Program-made: the position numbers and the translations under genes | The notes under the pieces: generated by a model | Database searches by the model: none | What the model was told of the DNA's origin: nothing | Seen by the model: the letters and a program-made list of their open reading frames with translations, nothing else | Shown here: piece after piece, positions 8,155 through 15,538 of the stretch | Layout: the number at the start of each line of letters is the position of its first letter | How positions within the stretch are numbered: position 1 is the stretch's first letter | Assembly: GCF_022479115.1 (NCBI RefSeq) | Contig: NZ_CP092497.1 | Location: forward strand, 1,054,001-1,118,000 | Length of the DNA stretch: 64,000 bases | Source of the DNA: Amycolatopsis sp. EV170708-02-1 | GTDB lineage: Bacteria > Actinomycetota > Actinomycetes > Mycobacteriales > Pseudonocardiaceae | Reading direction: 5' to 3'

Positions 8155-8463
8155 ATGATGCAGACTTTCGAGATCCTCGCCGAACCTCGGCGCAGGACCA
8201 TCCTCGACCTCTTGCGCGGCGGCGAAAAGTCGGTCAACGAGCTGGTCGAGGTCCTCGAACTGAGCCAACCGGCCGTATCGAAGCACCTGCGTGTCCTACG
8301 CGAGGCCGGCCTGGTCACCGTCCGCGTCGCCGCCCAGCGCCGGTGCTACCGGCTCCGCCCGGAGCCGCTCGCGGAGGTCGACGCCTGGCTCGCGCCGTAC
8401 CGCCGATTCTGGGAGGGCCGCATCGACGCGCTCGAACGGCACCTCGACGACGACAGTCAGTGA
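8155..8463 (+). CDS. ArsR-family transcriptional regulator
   Basis: A 102-residue winged-helix protein starting at the tandem ATG codons 8155/8158. It contains FEILAEPRRRTILDLL and the recognition helix region LSQPAVSKHLRVLREAGLV. No Cys-based metal site is seen. This subgroup usually regulates or accompanies SRPBCC-type genes rather than metal resistance. It is divergent from the chitinase, so the DasR boxes also lie upstream of it. Its stop codon overlaps that of the convergent HxlR gene by 7 bp. Confidence 0.88.
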   Translation: MMQTFEILAEPRRRTILDLLRGGEKSVNELVEVLELSQPAVSKHLRVLREAGLVTVRVAAQRRCYRLRPEPLAEVDAWLAPYRRFWEGRIDALERHLDDDSQ

Positions 8464-8798
8464 ATAGGTAACGGCTCGAACGTGAGGCCGCGGTCGGCCG
8501 CGCGCCGCGTCCCCCAGTCGTAAAGCGCCTGGAGCGCGGGGCGTAACCGCTCCCCTTCCTCGCTCAGCCGGTACTCGACGTGCGGCACCCGGCCTTCGCG
8601 GCTCTCCCGGAGCACGAGGCCGTCCGCCTCCAGTTCGCGCAGATGCTGGGTCAGCATCTTCTCGCTCACGCCCGGCATCCGGCGCCGGAGTTCGCCGTAG
8701 CGGTGCACGCCTTCCTTCAGATGCGCCAGGATCACCGGCTTCCACTTGCCGCCGATGACGTCGACCGCGAGCTCGACCGCGCAGTGGTACCGCTTCAT
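8457..8798 (-). CDS. HxlR-family transcriptional regulator
   Basis: A 113-residue winged-helix protein with the HxlR pattern: CAVELAVDVIGGKWKPVILAHL, then RYGELRRRMPGVSEKMLTQHLRELEADGLV and a C-terminal VEYRLSEEGERLRP. The Cys near the N-terminus is typical and in some members senses redox or electrophile stress. The start is the ATG at 8798, where similarity begins. It is divergent from the truncated haemoglobin gene, which it might regulate; that is inference. Confidence 0.9.
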   Translation of the reverse strand: MKRYHCAVELAVDVIGGKWKPVILAHLKEGVHRYGELRRRMPGVSEKMLTQHLRELEADGLVLRESREGRVPHVEYRLSEEGERLRPALQALYDWGTRRAADRGLTFEPLPIH

Positions 8799-8902
8799 CG
8801 CCGCTCCCCTTGGCACGCACCGAAAAGTAAGCGGTTGTCCCCGGCGATCCGGGGTGGTTGCCTTGCCGGACCGGGAGATCATCGCCGCTGGGAGGACCTT
8901 AC

Positions 8903-9372
8903 GTGACCGAGACGCCGACACTGTACGAATGGGCGGGCGGGCTGGCCGCCCTGCGACGGCTGACCACCGTCTTCTACGGCCACGTGCTGAAGGACCCGTT
9001 GCTGGAGCCGGTCTTCCGCCACATGGATCCCGGCCACCCCGAGCACGTGGCGGTCTGGCTGGCCGAGGTGTTCGGCGGGCCGGAGACCTACAGCGGCGAA
9101 CACGGCGGGCACCGGCACATGGTCGGACGGCATCTGGGCCGGGCCATCACCGAGGAGCAGCGCCGGCGCTGGGTGAACCTGCTCTTCGACGCCGCCGACG
9201 AGGCCGGACTCCCGGCCGACCCCGAGTTCCGCTCCGCGTTCGCCGCGTACGTCGAATGGGCAGCAGGCTCGCGGTGATGTTCTCCCAGCCCGGCCGCGAG
9301 GTCACCGTTCCCGAGCCCATGCCGAAATGGGACTGGGGAAACCGCCCGCCCTGGCAGCCGCCGTCGGGCTGA
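8903..9372 (+). pseudogene. Truncated haemoglobin (group II), single-base frameshift
   Basis: The GTG at 8903 is preceded by GGAGG. The frame encodes a group II truncated globin: LYEWAGGLAALRRLTTVFYGHVL, FRHMDPGHPEHVAVWLAEVFGGP, and HGGHRHMVGRHLG containing the haem-ligating His region. After FAAYVEW the frame hits a stop at 9277. The expected C-terminus (GSRLAVMFSQPG, then PMPKWDWG) continues in another frame to 9372. One extra G at 9257-9259 (TGG-GGC) joins the two. Such globins bind O2 or NO. The frameshift is one of six similar ones and is probably an artefact. Confidence 0.87.
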
Positions 9373-9408
9373 GAGCGCATAGTGGGGCGGTCTTGAAAGG
9401 AGGCCGCC

Positions 9409-10851
9409 GTGATCCGGGTGGACGGCCGGACCCTGCGCTGCGCGGACGTCGTGACCGCCGCGAGCACCGAGGGCCCGCTGGGAATCGATGTTTCGATCGC
9501 CGCGCTGCGAGGCGCGGAAAGCGCGTGGAAGCTCGCCGAAGAACTGAGCACACGCAGGATCGTCTACGGCCGCACCACCGGCGTCGGCGCCAACAAGGAG
9601 GACCCGGTCGGCGAAGGCGAGTCGCCGGATCACGGGCTGCGGCTGCTGCGCAGTCACGCGGGCGGCAGCGGCGACGTCATGTCCCCCGGCCAGACCAGGG
9701 CGATGATGCTCATCCGGCTCAACCAGCTGCTGGCCGGGCGCGCCGGGCTCAGCCCCGTGCTGATCGGGGCGCTCGCCGACGCGGTGCGGACGGGGGCGCT
9801 GCCGCTCGTGCACCGGCTCGGCGCGATCGGCACCGGCGACCTCGCGCCGCTCGCGGAGACCGCGCTCGCCCTCACCGGCGAACGGCCGTGGCTGACCGGC
9901 GGGGTGCCCCCGGTGCCGGTCCAGGCGGGTGACGCGCTCGCGTTCATGAGCAGCAACGCCGCGACACTGGCCGAGGCGACTCTCGCGGCGATGCGGCTCG
10001 ACACGCTGACGCGGGCGAGCCACGTCGTCGCGGCGCTCACCTACATCGCGCTCGACGGGAACCCGGAGGCGTACGCGACCCCCGTGCACGAGGCGCGTCC
10101 GCACGCCGGGCAGGTCGCCTGCGCGGCGGAGATGCGGCGGCTGCTCGGGATGGAGGGCACGCCCAAACCGGGCAGGCGTATCCAGGACCCGTTCGGGCTG
10201 CGTGCTTTCCCGCAGGTGCAGGGGCCCGCGCTGGACGCGATCCATTACCTGCGCGACGTCCTCGCGGTGGAGATCAACGCCAGCACCGAGAACCCGATGA
10301 TCTCGACGGTGCACCAGGACGCCTACCACCACGCGCATTTCCACACCGCGTACGTCTCGACCGCGCTCGACCAGGTGCGCGCGACCGTCCACCAGGTCGC
10401 CGAGCTGTCCGTGGCCCGGCTGGGTGATCTGGTGGAACCGGAGTTCACCGGGCTGCGGCCGTTCCTGGCGGCCGGGCCGTCGGGCAGTTCGGGCGTGATG
10501 ATCCTGGAGTACGTCGCGCACGACGCGCTGACCGAACTGCGGCAGGCCGCGCTCCCGGCGACGCTGGGCACGGCCGTCGTCTCGCGCGGTATCGAAGACC
10601 ACGCGAGCTTCTCCACGCAGGCCGCGCGGGCGGCGACCGCGGCCGGGTCGGCGTACCAGCAGGTGCTGGCGTGCGAACTGGTCGCGGCCGTCCGGGCGCT
10701 GCGGATGCGCAAGGCCGAACTGGTCTCCTTGCCCGCGCGCGACGCCTACGAGACCGCCGCGGCCGTGCTCGACCCGAGCGTCGAGGACCGGCCGCTCACC
10801 GAGGACATCGCCCGCGCCGGGGCGCTCCTGGACACCCTTGCCCGGATCTGA
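9409..10851 (+). CDS. Aromatic amino acid ammonia-lyase family protein (histidase fold)
   Basis: A 480-residue member of the HAL/PAL superfamily, preceded by AAAGGAGG and starting at GTG 9409. Family landmarks: YGRTTGVGANKED (active-site Tyr loop), MSSNAATLAEA, QDPFGLRAFPQVQG (conserved Arg), STENPMI, and GIEDHASFSTQAA. The cofactor-forming tripeptide, normally Ala-Ser-Gly in GASGDLAPLA, reads Gly-Thr-Gly here (AIGTGDLAPLA, codons GGC ACC GGC). Whether an MIO-type electrophile forms is therefore unclear, and the substrate cannot be predicted. It could be an ammonia-lyase, an aminomutase or an inactive paralogue. It stands alone and ends at a palindromic terminator. Confidence 0.85.
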   Translation: MIRVDGRTLRCADVVTAASTEGPLGIDVSIAALRGAESAWKLAEELSTRRIVYGRTTGVGANKEDPVGEGESPDHGLRLLRSHAGGSGDVMSPGQTRAMMLIRLNQLLAGRAGLSPVLIGALADAVRTGALPLVHRLGAIGTGDLAPLAETALALTGERPWLTGGVPPVPVQAGDALAFMSSNAATLAEATLAAMRLDTLTRASHVVAALTYIALDGNPEAYATPVHEARPHAGQVACAAEMRRLLGMEGTPKPGRRIQDPFGLRAFPQVQGPALDAIHYLRDVLAVEINASTENPMISTVHQDAYHHAHFHTAYVSTALDQVRATVHQVAELSVARLGDLVEPEFTGLRPFLAAGPSGSSGVMILEYVAHDALTELRQAALPATLGTAVVSRGIEDHASFSTQAARAATAAGSAYQQVLACELVAAVRALRMRKAELVSLPARDAYETAAAVLDPSVEDRPLTEDIARAGALLDTLARI

Positions 10852-10862
10852 TCCGCCTGGGG

Positions 10863-10908
10863 CTCGTGAGTGGTAAGGACGGTTAGAACCGTCCTTACCA
10901 CTCACGAG
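10863..10908. terminator. Bidirectional palindromic terminator (family A)
   Basis: Perfect 22-base arms, CTCGTGAGTGGTAAGGACGG plus TT, with a 2-base loop, between the convergent lyase and amidohydrolase genes. A copy with a paired base change lies at 14953-14998, and one arm recurs at 63142-63161. Confidence 0.8.
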
Positions 10909-10919
10909 ACCCAACCAGC

Positions 10920-12425
10920 TCAGCAACAGCAACCGGTGCGCGCGAGGGAGCGCGTCCGGGCGCTCGCAGGCGGAACCGTCCGGTTCGCGGCCGCCTCGAC
11001 GGCGTCGAGCATCCGCCGTCGCTCCGCCTTGCCGAGCACCCGGCCGCGGGTGATCACCGTGTCGATCTTCGCGACGTTGCGGATGTCGGCGGCCGGGTTC
11101 GCGTCCAGCAGCACGAGATCCGCCTCCTTCCCCACCGCGACCGTGCCCGACGTCGCTTCCCTGCCGAGGAACCTCGCCGCGTCGGCCGTGACGGTCTTCA
11201 GCGCCCGCACCGGCGAGAGCCCGGCCTCGACCAGGAAGGCGAGCTCCTCGTGCAACCCGCTGCCGGGGAAGGTGTACGGGTTCAGGCAGTCGGTGCCGCC
11301 GATGAGCCCGACACCCGCATCGTGCGCGACGCCGACCAGCCGCAGCGTCTCCTGGTAGTACCGCTCCTGGAGGGCGATGTCCGCCGGGGTCTTCGGCGCG
11401 AAGCGTTCGATGCCCATGACCCAGCTCTCGCGCACCTCGGCGGGTACGTATTTCAGCCGCGGGTCCCCCTGGTGGGTCTCGGCGGGCTGCGTGACCACCC
11501 GGTTGATCGTCAGCGTCGGCGAATGCCAGGTGCCGTTGCACCGCAGCCGCTCGAAATAGGCCCGCGCCGCACCGCGGTCGTACGTGCCGACCGACCCGAA
11601 CTCCAGCCGCCGCGCCAGGTTGAAGAAGTCCCGCGGCGCCGCGGGGTCGTAGGGCGTGGTCCTCAGCCTGGCCAGGATCTCGTCGCGCCGGGACGAGCAG
11701 TGGATGGAGACCCCGAAGAAATGCTCGAGGCTGTGCTGGCCGAGGTCGCTCACGTCGAGGTGGGACAGCCGGTACGGCCAGTGCCCGGAGAACCGCAGGC
11801 CCTGGGCGCGGGTCTCGTCCGCCACCGCGCGCACGACGTCGGGGGCGAGGTAGGAGTAGGTCTTGACGAACTCGGCGCCCGCGGCCTTCTCGGCGCGGAC
11901 GACGGCCCGCGCTTCGTCCTCCGTCGACACCTGGAGCACCGGCGGGCCCAGGAGCGTGACCGGCCCGTCGACGATCCCGCTCGCCAGCACGACGCGCGGG
12001 CCGAGCAGCTCACCGCGGTCGATCTTGCCCTTCGTGGCGCGGTTCTCCGCGTACCCCCACATCTCCCGGACACCCGTGACGCCGTGGACCAGATGCAGCG
12101 GCGGGACGATGTCCTCGAGATCCGAGCCGTGGGTGTGCATGTCCCACAGTCCCGGGATGAGGTACTTGCCGCGGCCGTCGATCACCCGCGCGCCGGCGGT
12201 TTCCGGGACCGGACCGGAGCCGACCCAGGCGATCCGGTCGCCGACGAGCACGACCGAGACGTCACGCCGAGGGGCCGAACCCGTGCCGTCGATCAGCGTG
12301 ACCCGGGTGATGACGACGATCGCGCCCGTCTCCGCGGCGGCCATACCGGGCAGCAGCCCGGCGAGCGCCACCCCGGTCCCGCCGGCGGCCAGCCACCTCA
12401 GGAACTCGCGCCTGCTGGATCCCAT
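10920..12425 (-). CDS. Tat-exported amidohydrolase
   Basis: A 501-residue metal-dependent hydrolase of the imidazolonepropionase/prolidase-like amidohydrolase group. The N-terminus SSRREFLRWLAAGG is a twin-arginine signal followed by a hydrophobic stretch and AAA-E. The metal motif HTHGS follows the beta-sandwich region (GKYLIPGLWDMHTHG). Later come FVKTYSY (candidate bridging Lys), FSGHWPY, SLEHFFG and GGTDCLNPY. The C-terminal beta-sandwich ends with GTVAVGKEADLVLLDANP. The substrate is unknown. The last residues are Gly-Cys-Cys-Cys, an odd tail just before the stop, 12 bp from the terminator palindrome. Confidence 0.88.
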   Translation of the reverse strand: MGSSRREFLRWLAAGGTGVALAGLLPGMAAAETGAIVVITRVTLIDGTGSAPRRDVSVVLVGDRIAWVGSGPVPETAGARVIDGRGKYLIPGLWDMHTHGSDLEDIVPPLHLVHGVTGVREMWGYAENRATKGKIDRGELLGPRVVLASGIVDGPVTLLGPPVLQVSTEDEARAVVRAEKAAGAEFVKTYSYLAPDVVRAVADETRAQGLRFSGHWPYRLSHLDVSDLGQHSLEHFFGVSIHCSSRRDEILARLRTTPYDPAAPRDFFNLARRLEFGSVGTYDRGAARAYFERLRCNGTWHSPTLTINRVVTQPAETHQGDPRLKYVPAEVRESWVMGIERFAPKTPADIALQERYYQETLRLVGVAHDAGVGLIGGTDCLNPYTFPGSGLHEELAFLVEAGLSPVRALKTVTADAARFLGREATSGTVAVGKEADLVLLDANPAADIRNVAKIDTVITRGRVLGKAERRRMLDAVEAAANRTVPPASARTRSLARTGCCC

Positions 12426-12502
12426 GAGAACCGCCGCCCTTCCACCCAGATCCCCCAGGTGGACGATTCAACTCGCCGCGATGGCGGTGCCGCAACACAA
12501 GC

Positions 12503-12544
12503 GAAGGCCCCTTACCCGAGGTCAGCACACAGTAAGGGGCCTTC
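12503..12544 (-). terminator. Hairpin after the phosphofructokinase gene
   Basis: 12-base arms GAAGGCCCCTTA/TAAGGGGCCTTC enclose an 18-base loop, 14 bp past the phosphofructokinase stop. Confidence 0.65.
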
Positions 12545-12558
12545 TCCTGAAACAGGGC

Positions 12559-13584
12559 TCAGCCGAAGAAGACCTCGGCCTCTTCGTACCGCTCGACCGG
12601 GACGGTCTTCAGCTCGGCGGTCGCCTCGGAGAGCTTGACGCGGACGATGTCCGTGCCGCGCAGCGCCACCATCACGCCGAAGTCTCCGTCGGCCACGGCG
12701 TCGACGGCGTTGAGGCCGAACCGGGTGGCGAGCACGCGGTCGTACGCCGTCGGGGTGCCGCCGCGCTGGACGTGCCCGAGCACGACCGCGCGGGACTCCT
12801 TGCCGGTGCGGGCGGCGATCTCGTCGGCCAGCCAGGTGCCGATGCCGCCGAGCCGGACGTGCCCGAAGGCGTCCTTCTCACCGGTCAGCAGCTTCTCCTC
12901 GCCGCCCTCGGGCAGCGCGCCCTCGGCGACCACGATGATCGGCGCGTACTCCTTTTCGAAGCGGCGCTCGACCCACGAGACGACCTGGTCGACGCTGAAG
13001 TGCCGCTCCGGCACCAGGATCACGCTCGCGCCGCCGGCGAGGCCGGAGTGCAGCGCGATCCAGCCCGCGTGCCGCCCCATGACCTCGACGACCAGGGCGC
13101 GGTGGTGCGACTCGGCCGTGGTGTGCAGCCGGTCGATGGCCTCGGTGGCGATCGAAACGGCCGTGTCGAAGCCGAAGGTGTAGTCGGTGGCGCCGAGGTC
13201 GTTGTCGATCGTCTTGGGCACCCCGACGACGCCGACGCCGTCGTCCGTGAGCCGCTTCGCGACGCCGAGGGTGTCTTCGCCGCCGATCGCGATCAGCGCG
13301 TCGACCTGCTGCTCGGCAAGCACGGCCTTGATCTTGTCGACCCCGCCGTCGACCTTGTACGGGTTGGTCCGCGACGAGCGCAGGATCGTGCCGCCGCGGG
13401 TCAGGATGTCCTCGACGTCGTTCAGGCCGAGCGGGCGGCTGTCCCCGGTGAGGGGACCGTTCCAGCCGTTGCGGAACCCGACGATGTCCCAGCCGTGCAC
13501 CTCGATGCCCTTGCGCACCACAGCGCGGATCACCGCGTTGAGCCCCGGGCAGTCGCCACCGCCGGTCAGCACACCGACACGCAT
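12559..13584 (-). CDS. pfp: 6-phosphofructokinase, probably pyrophosphate-dependent
   Basis: A 341-residue group A phosphofructokinase (GVLTGGGDCPGLNAVIR at the start, catalytic PKTIDND, EVMGRHAGWIAL, LGHVQRGGTPTAYDR). The phosphoryl-donor residues are those of pyrophosphate enzymes. Residue 104 is Asp (GGEDT) where ATP enzymes have Gly (GGDGS), and residue 124 is Lys (PKTIDND) where ATP enzymes have Gly. The PPi-dependent enzyme of Amycolatopsis methanolica is, as I recall, of this type. The reaction would then be reversible, fructose-6-P + PPi. It is divergent from the DAHP synthase leader. Pyruvate kinase is encoded 8 kb away. Confidence 0.9.
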   Translation of the reverse strand: MRVGVLTGGGDCPGLNAVIRAVVRKGIEVHGWDIVGFRNGWNGPLTGDSRPLGLNDVEDILTRGGTILRSSRTNPYKVDGGVDKIKAVLAEQQVDALIAIGGEDTLGVAKRLTDDGVGVVGVPKTIDNDLGATDYTFGFDTAVSIATEAIDRLHTTAESHHRALVVEVMGRHAGWIALHSGLAGGASVILVPERHFSVDQVVSWVERRFEKEYAPIIVVAEGALPEGGEEKLLTGEKDAFGHVRLGGIGTWLADEIAARTGKESRAVVLGHVQRGGTPTAYDRVLATRFGLNAVDAVADGDFGVMVALRGTDIVRVKLSEATAELKTVPVERYEEAEVFFG

Positions 13585-13702
13585 GAGAAGCCTCCGTCTT
13601 GTGTTCCGTAGAGATGACAGTCACATGTCCCGCCGCCAGCGTAGCGGGAGTTCTCTGGATCGGTGCAGGGCGGACCACCTCGGGAATCGGTCCACGTCCG
13701 GG

Positions 13703-13720
13703 ATGTGCTAGCTTGGCCCC
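13703..13720 (+). promoter_or_regulatory. Extended -10 promoter of the DAHP synthase leader
   Basis: TAGCTT at 13709-13714 is preceded by TG at -1 spacing (TGC-TAGCTT), an extended -10 element, and is the same hexamer as the chitinase -10 box. The expected transcription start about 7 bases downstream coincides with the GTG at 13721, so the leader mRNA would be leaderless. No clear -35 box is seen. Confidence 0.55.
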
Positions 13721-13786
13721 GTGCAGCGCTATTTCTGGTTTACGAAGCCGGCCCCGGGTGGGCACGGCGGCGTGAACCTGCGCTGA
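13721..13786 (+). CDS. Aromatic leader peptide upstream of DAHP synthase
   Basis: A 21-codon frame begins at GTG 13721 and reads V-Q-R-Y-F-W-F-T-K-P-A-P-G-G-H-G-G-V-N-L, then R and stop. Codons 4-7 are Tyr-Phe-Trp-Phe, the three end-products of the pathway served by the next gene. Such a cluster is expected in a ribosome-stalling attenuator. The start codon seems to coincide with the 5' end of the transcript. A short ORF with this role (aroR) has, as I recall, been reported before aroF in Corynebacterium glutamicum. It is too short for ordinary gene finders. Confidence 0.8.
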   Translation: MQRYFWFTKPAPGGHGGVNLR

Positions 13787-13795
13787 CCTCCACCC

Positions 13796-13867
13796 CGAGC
13801 CGGATTTCACACCGGCTCGGCGAGTTCCCGCGGGTCGGTATCCCTTTCGAAAGGAACCAGACCCGCG
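13796..13867 (+). promoter_or_regulatory. Putative attenuator: two hairpins, the second hiding the ribosome binding site
   Basis: The first hairpin pairs CGAGCCGG with CCGGCTCG (13796-13819). The second pairs CGCGGGTC (13829-13836) with GACCCGCG (13860-13867), directly before the ATG at 13868. Within it CCTTT/AAAGG forms an inner stem (13843-13854) that contains the AAAGGAA ribosome binding site. Control may thus act on translation start, on termination, or on both, depending on where the ribosome stalls in the leader. Pairing was read by eye and not computed. Confidence 0.55.
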
Positions 13868-14944
13868 ATGTCTCCCTCCGCTGACACCCTGATCGCCCTC
13901 GACGGGCACCGCACGGCGGCCATCGACCCGCTGCTGTCGCCCGCGATGCTGCGGCACGAACATCCGATGACGGCGGAAATCGCCGATACCGTCCTAGCCG
14001 GGCGGGCCTCCGCCGTCGACATCCTCGACGGCCGGGACGACCGGCTCCTCGTCGTCGTCGGACCCTGCTCGGTGCACGACGCGGACGCCGCGCTCGACTA
14101 CGCCCGCCGTCTCGCCGCCAAGGCCGAGGAACACCGCCGCGACCTGCACATCGTCATGCGCGTCTACTTCGAGAAGCCGCGGACCACGCTGGGCTGGAAG
14201 GGCCTCATCAACGACCCCGGCCTCGACGGGACGTACGAGGTCAACCACGGCCTGCGGATGGCGCGCAAACTGCTGCTCGACATCTCCGCGCTCGGCCTGC
14301 CGGTGGGCTGCGAATTCCTCGACCCGATCACCCCGCAGTTCATCTCCGACACCGTGACCTGGGGATCCATCGGCGCGCGGACCGCGGCGAGCCAGGTGCA
14401 CCGGCAGCTGTGCAGCGCGCTGTCGATGCCGGTCGGGATCAAGAACTCGACCGAGGGCGACGTCCAGGTCGCCGTCGACGCCACCCGCGCGGCCGGCGCG
14501 AGCCACGTCTTCGCCGGGATCAACCCCGACGGGCTCGCCGCGCTCATCACCACCGCGGGCAACGAGGACTGCCACGTCATCCTGCGCGGCAGCTCCGCCG
14601 GTCCGAACTACGACCCCGCGACGGTGGCCGACACGCTGGCGCGGCTGGCGAAATCGGGGCTGCCGGAACGCGTGATCATCGACGCGAGCCACGGCAACAG
14701 CGCGAAGGACCACGTGCGGCAGGCTTCGGTCGTCCGCGAGCTCGCCGGGCGGATCGGGGCCGGTGAGCGGGGTATCGCGGGGCTGATGCTGGAGAGCTTC
14801 CTGGTGGAGGGGCGGCAGGACCTGACGCTCGGCTCGGCCGCTTCGCTGACCTACGGGCAGTCGATCACGGACGCTTGCCTCGGGTGGGAGACGACGGCGG
14901 AGTTGCTGGACACCCTCGCGGAGGCGGTCGACTCGCGGCGCTGA
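13868..14944 (+). CDS. aroF: Class I 3-deoxy-7-phosphoheptulonate (DAHP) synthase
   Basis: Condenses phosphoenolpyruvate and erythrose-4-phosphate, the first step of the shikimate pathway. The 358-residue protein has class I (E. coli AroF/G/H-type) signatures: VVGPCSVHD, KPRTTLGWKGLINDP, VGCEFLDPITPQ, GARTAASQVHRQ, IDASHGNS and GLMLESFLVEG. The ATG at 13868 follows AAAGGAA. Expression is probably controlled by the leader peptide and attenuator upstream. It is followed by RNase AS; in M. tuberculosis the class II AroG gene (Rv2178c) holds that position, so the class differs at the same neighbourhood. The name aroF is by analogy with C. glutamicum. Confidence 0.93.
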   Translation: MSPSADTLIALDGHRTAAIDPLLSPAMLRHEHPMTAEIADTVLAGRASAVDILDGRDDRLLVVVGPCSVHDADAALDYARRLAAKAEEHRRDLHIVMRVYFEKPRTTLGWKGLINDPGLDGTYEVNHGLRMARKLLLDISALGLPVGCEFLDPITPQFISDTVTWGSIGARTAASQVHRQLCSALSMPVGIKNSTEGDVQVAVDATRAAGASHVFAGINPDGLAALITTAGNEDCHVILRGSSAGPNYDPATVADTLARLAKSGLPERVIIDASHGNSAKDHVRQASVVRELAGRIGAGERGIAGLMLESFLVEGRQDLTLGSAASLTYGQSITDACLGWETTAELLDTLAEAVDSRR

Positions 14945-14952
14945 CCCCCTGC

Positions 14953-14998
14953 CTCGTGAGTGGCAAGGACGGTTCTAACCGTCCTTGCCACTCACGAG
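14953..14998. terminator. Bidirectional palindromic terminator (family A, second copy)
   Basis: 22-base arms CTCGTGAGTGGCAAGGACGG plus TT, 2-base loop, between the convergent DAHP synthase and RNase AS genes. It differs from the copy at 10863 by T to C in one arm and the matching A to G in the other, so the stem is preserved. The loop also differs (CT against AG). Confidence 0.8.
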
Positions 14999-15032
14999 AC
15001 GCGCCCCACCACGCCACCGCCGCCCTGACTCC

Positions 15033-15518
15033 TTACCGGTGCCAGTAGGACTCGATGATCTGCCACCGCTGGTAGTTGTGCCGCGCGTCCGCCAGCGCGT
15101 CGTGCTGGTCGTCCGGGGCCGACGGCAGCTTCGGCTTGCCCGCGTCCTCCCAGCGTTGCCGCAGGTCACGCGTGAAGCGCGGCAGCTGACGCGGCAGCGC
15201 GGGCATCGGCCCCCACAGCTGCGCCAGCGCGACGTGGTCGTAGGCGGCGAACCAGGCCCACAGTTCGATCCCGCCGGGCGGTTTGCCGAAGAACTCGAGC
15301 AGATCCGTGCGGATCTTCTCGCGGCTGCGCCACGCCGGGTCGGCGGGCGACGGGAGTTTCGGGAGCACGTTGTCGCGGACCCAGGGGCCGGCCTTGCCGG
15401 GATCGAAATCGGTCGAGACCGCGTAGAACTCGCGGCCTCTTTCGTCCACGACACCGATCGACACCAGATCGATGGTCACGCCGTCCTCAATGAATTCGGT
15501 GTCGTAGAAAAAGCGCAC
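15033..15518 (-). CDS. 3'-to-5' exoribonuclease, RNase AS family
   Basis: A 161-residue DEDD-fold exonuclease matching the Rv2179c family, which removes adenylates from RNA 3' ends. The acidic metal residues are visible: YDTEFIEDG (Asp6, Glu8), the central AAYDHVALAQLWG and the C-terminal DDQHDALADARH. The start is GTG 15518 (V-R-F-F-Y-D-T-E). The next gene upstream, plsC, is 20 bp away in the same direction, so the two are probably one transcript. In M. tuberculosis the orthologue lies near the acyltransferase Rv2182c, consistent with this order. Confidence 0.9.
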   Translation of the reverse strand: MRFFYDTEFIEDGVTIDLVSIGVVDERGREFYAVSTDFDPGKAGPWVRDNVLPKLPSPADPAWRSREKIRTDLLEFFGKPPGGIELWAWFAAYDHVALAQLWGPMPALPRQLPRFTRDLRQRWEDAGKPKLPSAPDDQHDALADARHNYQRWQIIESYWHR

Positions 15519-15538
15519 CGGAGAACCCTAGTGGGGCC

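Noticed and set aside
10881..10890. GGTTAGAACC as a possible KstR or other operator
   Set aside because: It is the centre of the family A terminator palindrome and lies between convergent gene ends, where no promoter is expected.
9088..11541. 817-codon leftward open frame across the haemoglobin, lyase and amidohydrolase genes
   Set aside because: It runs antisense through two clear enzymes and out of frame through a third; low-complexity Arg/Gly/Pro content marks it as a shadow.
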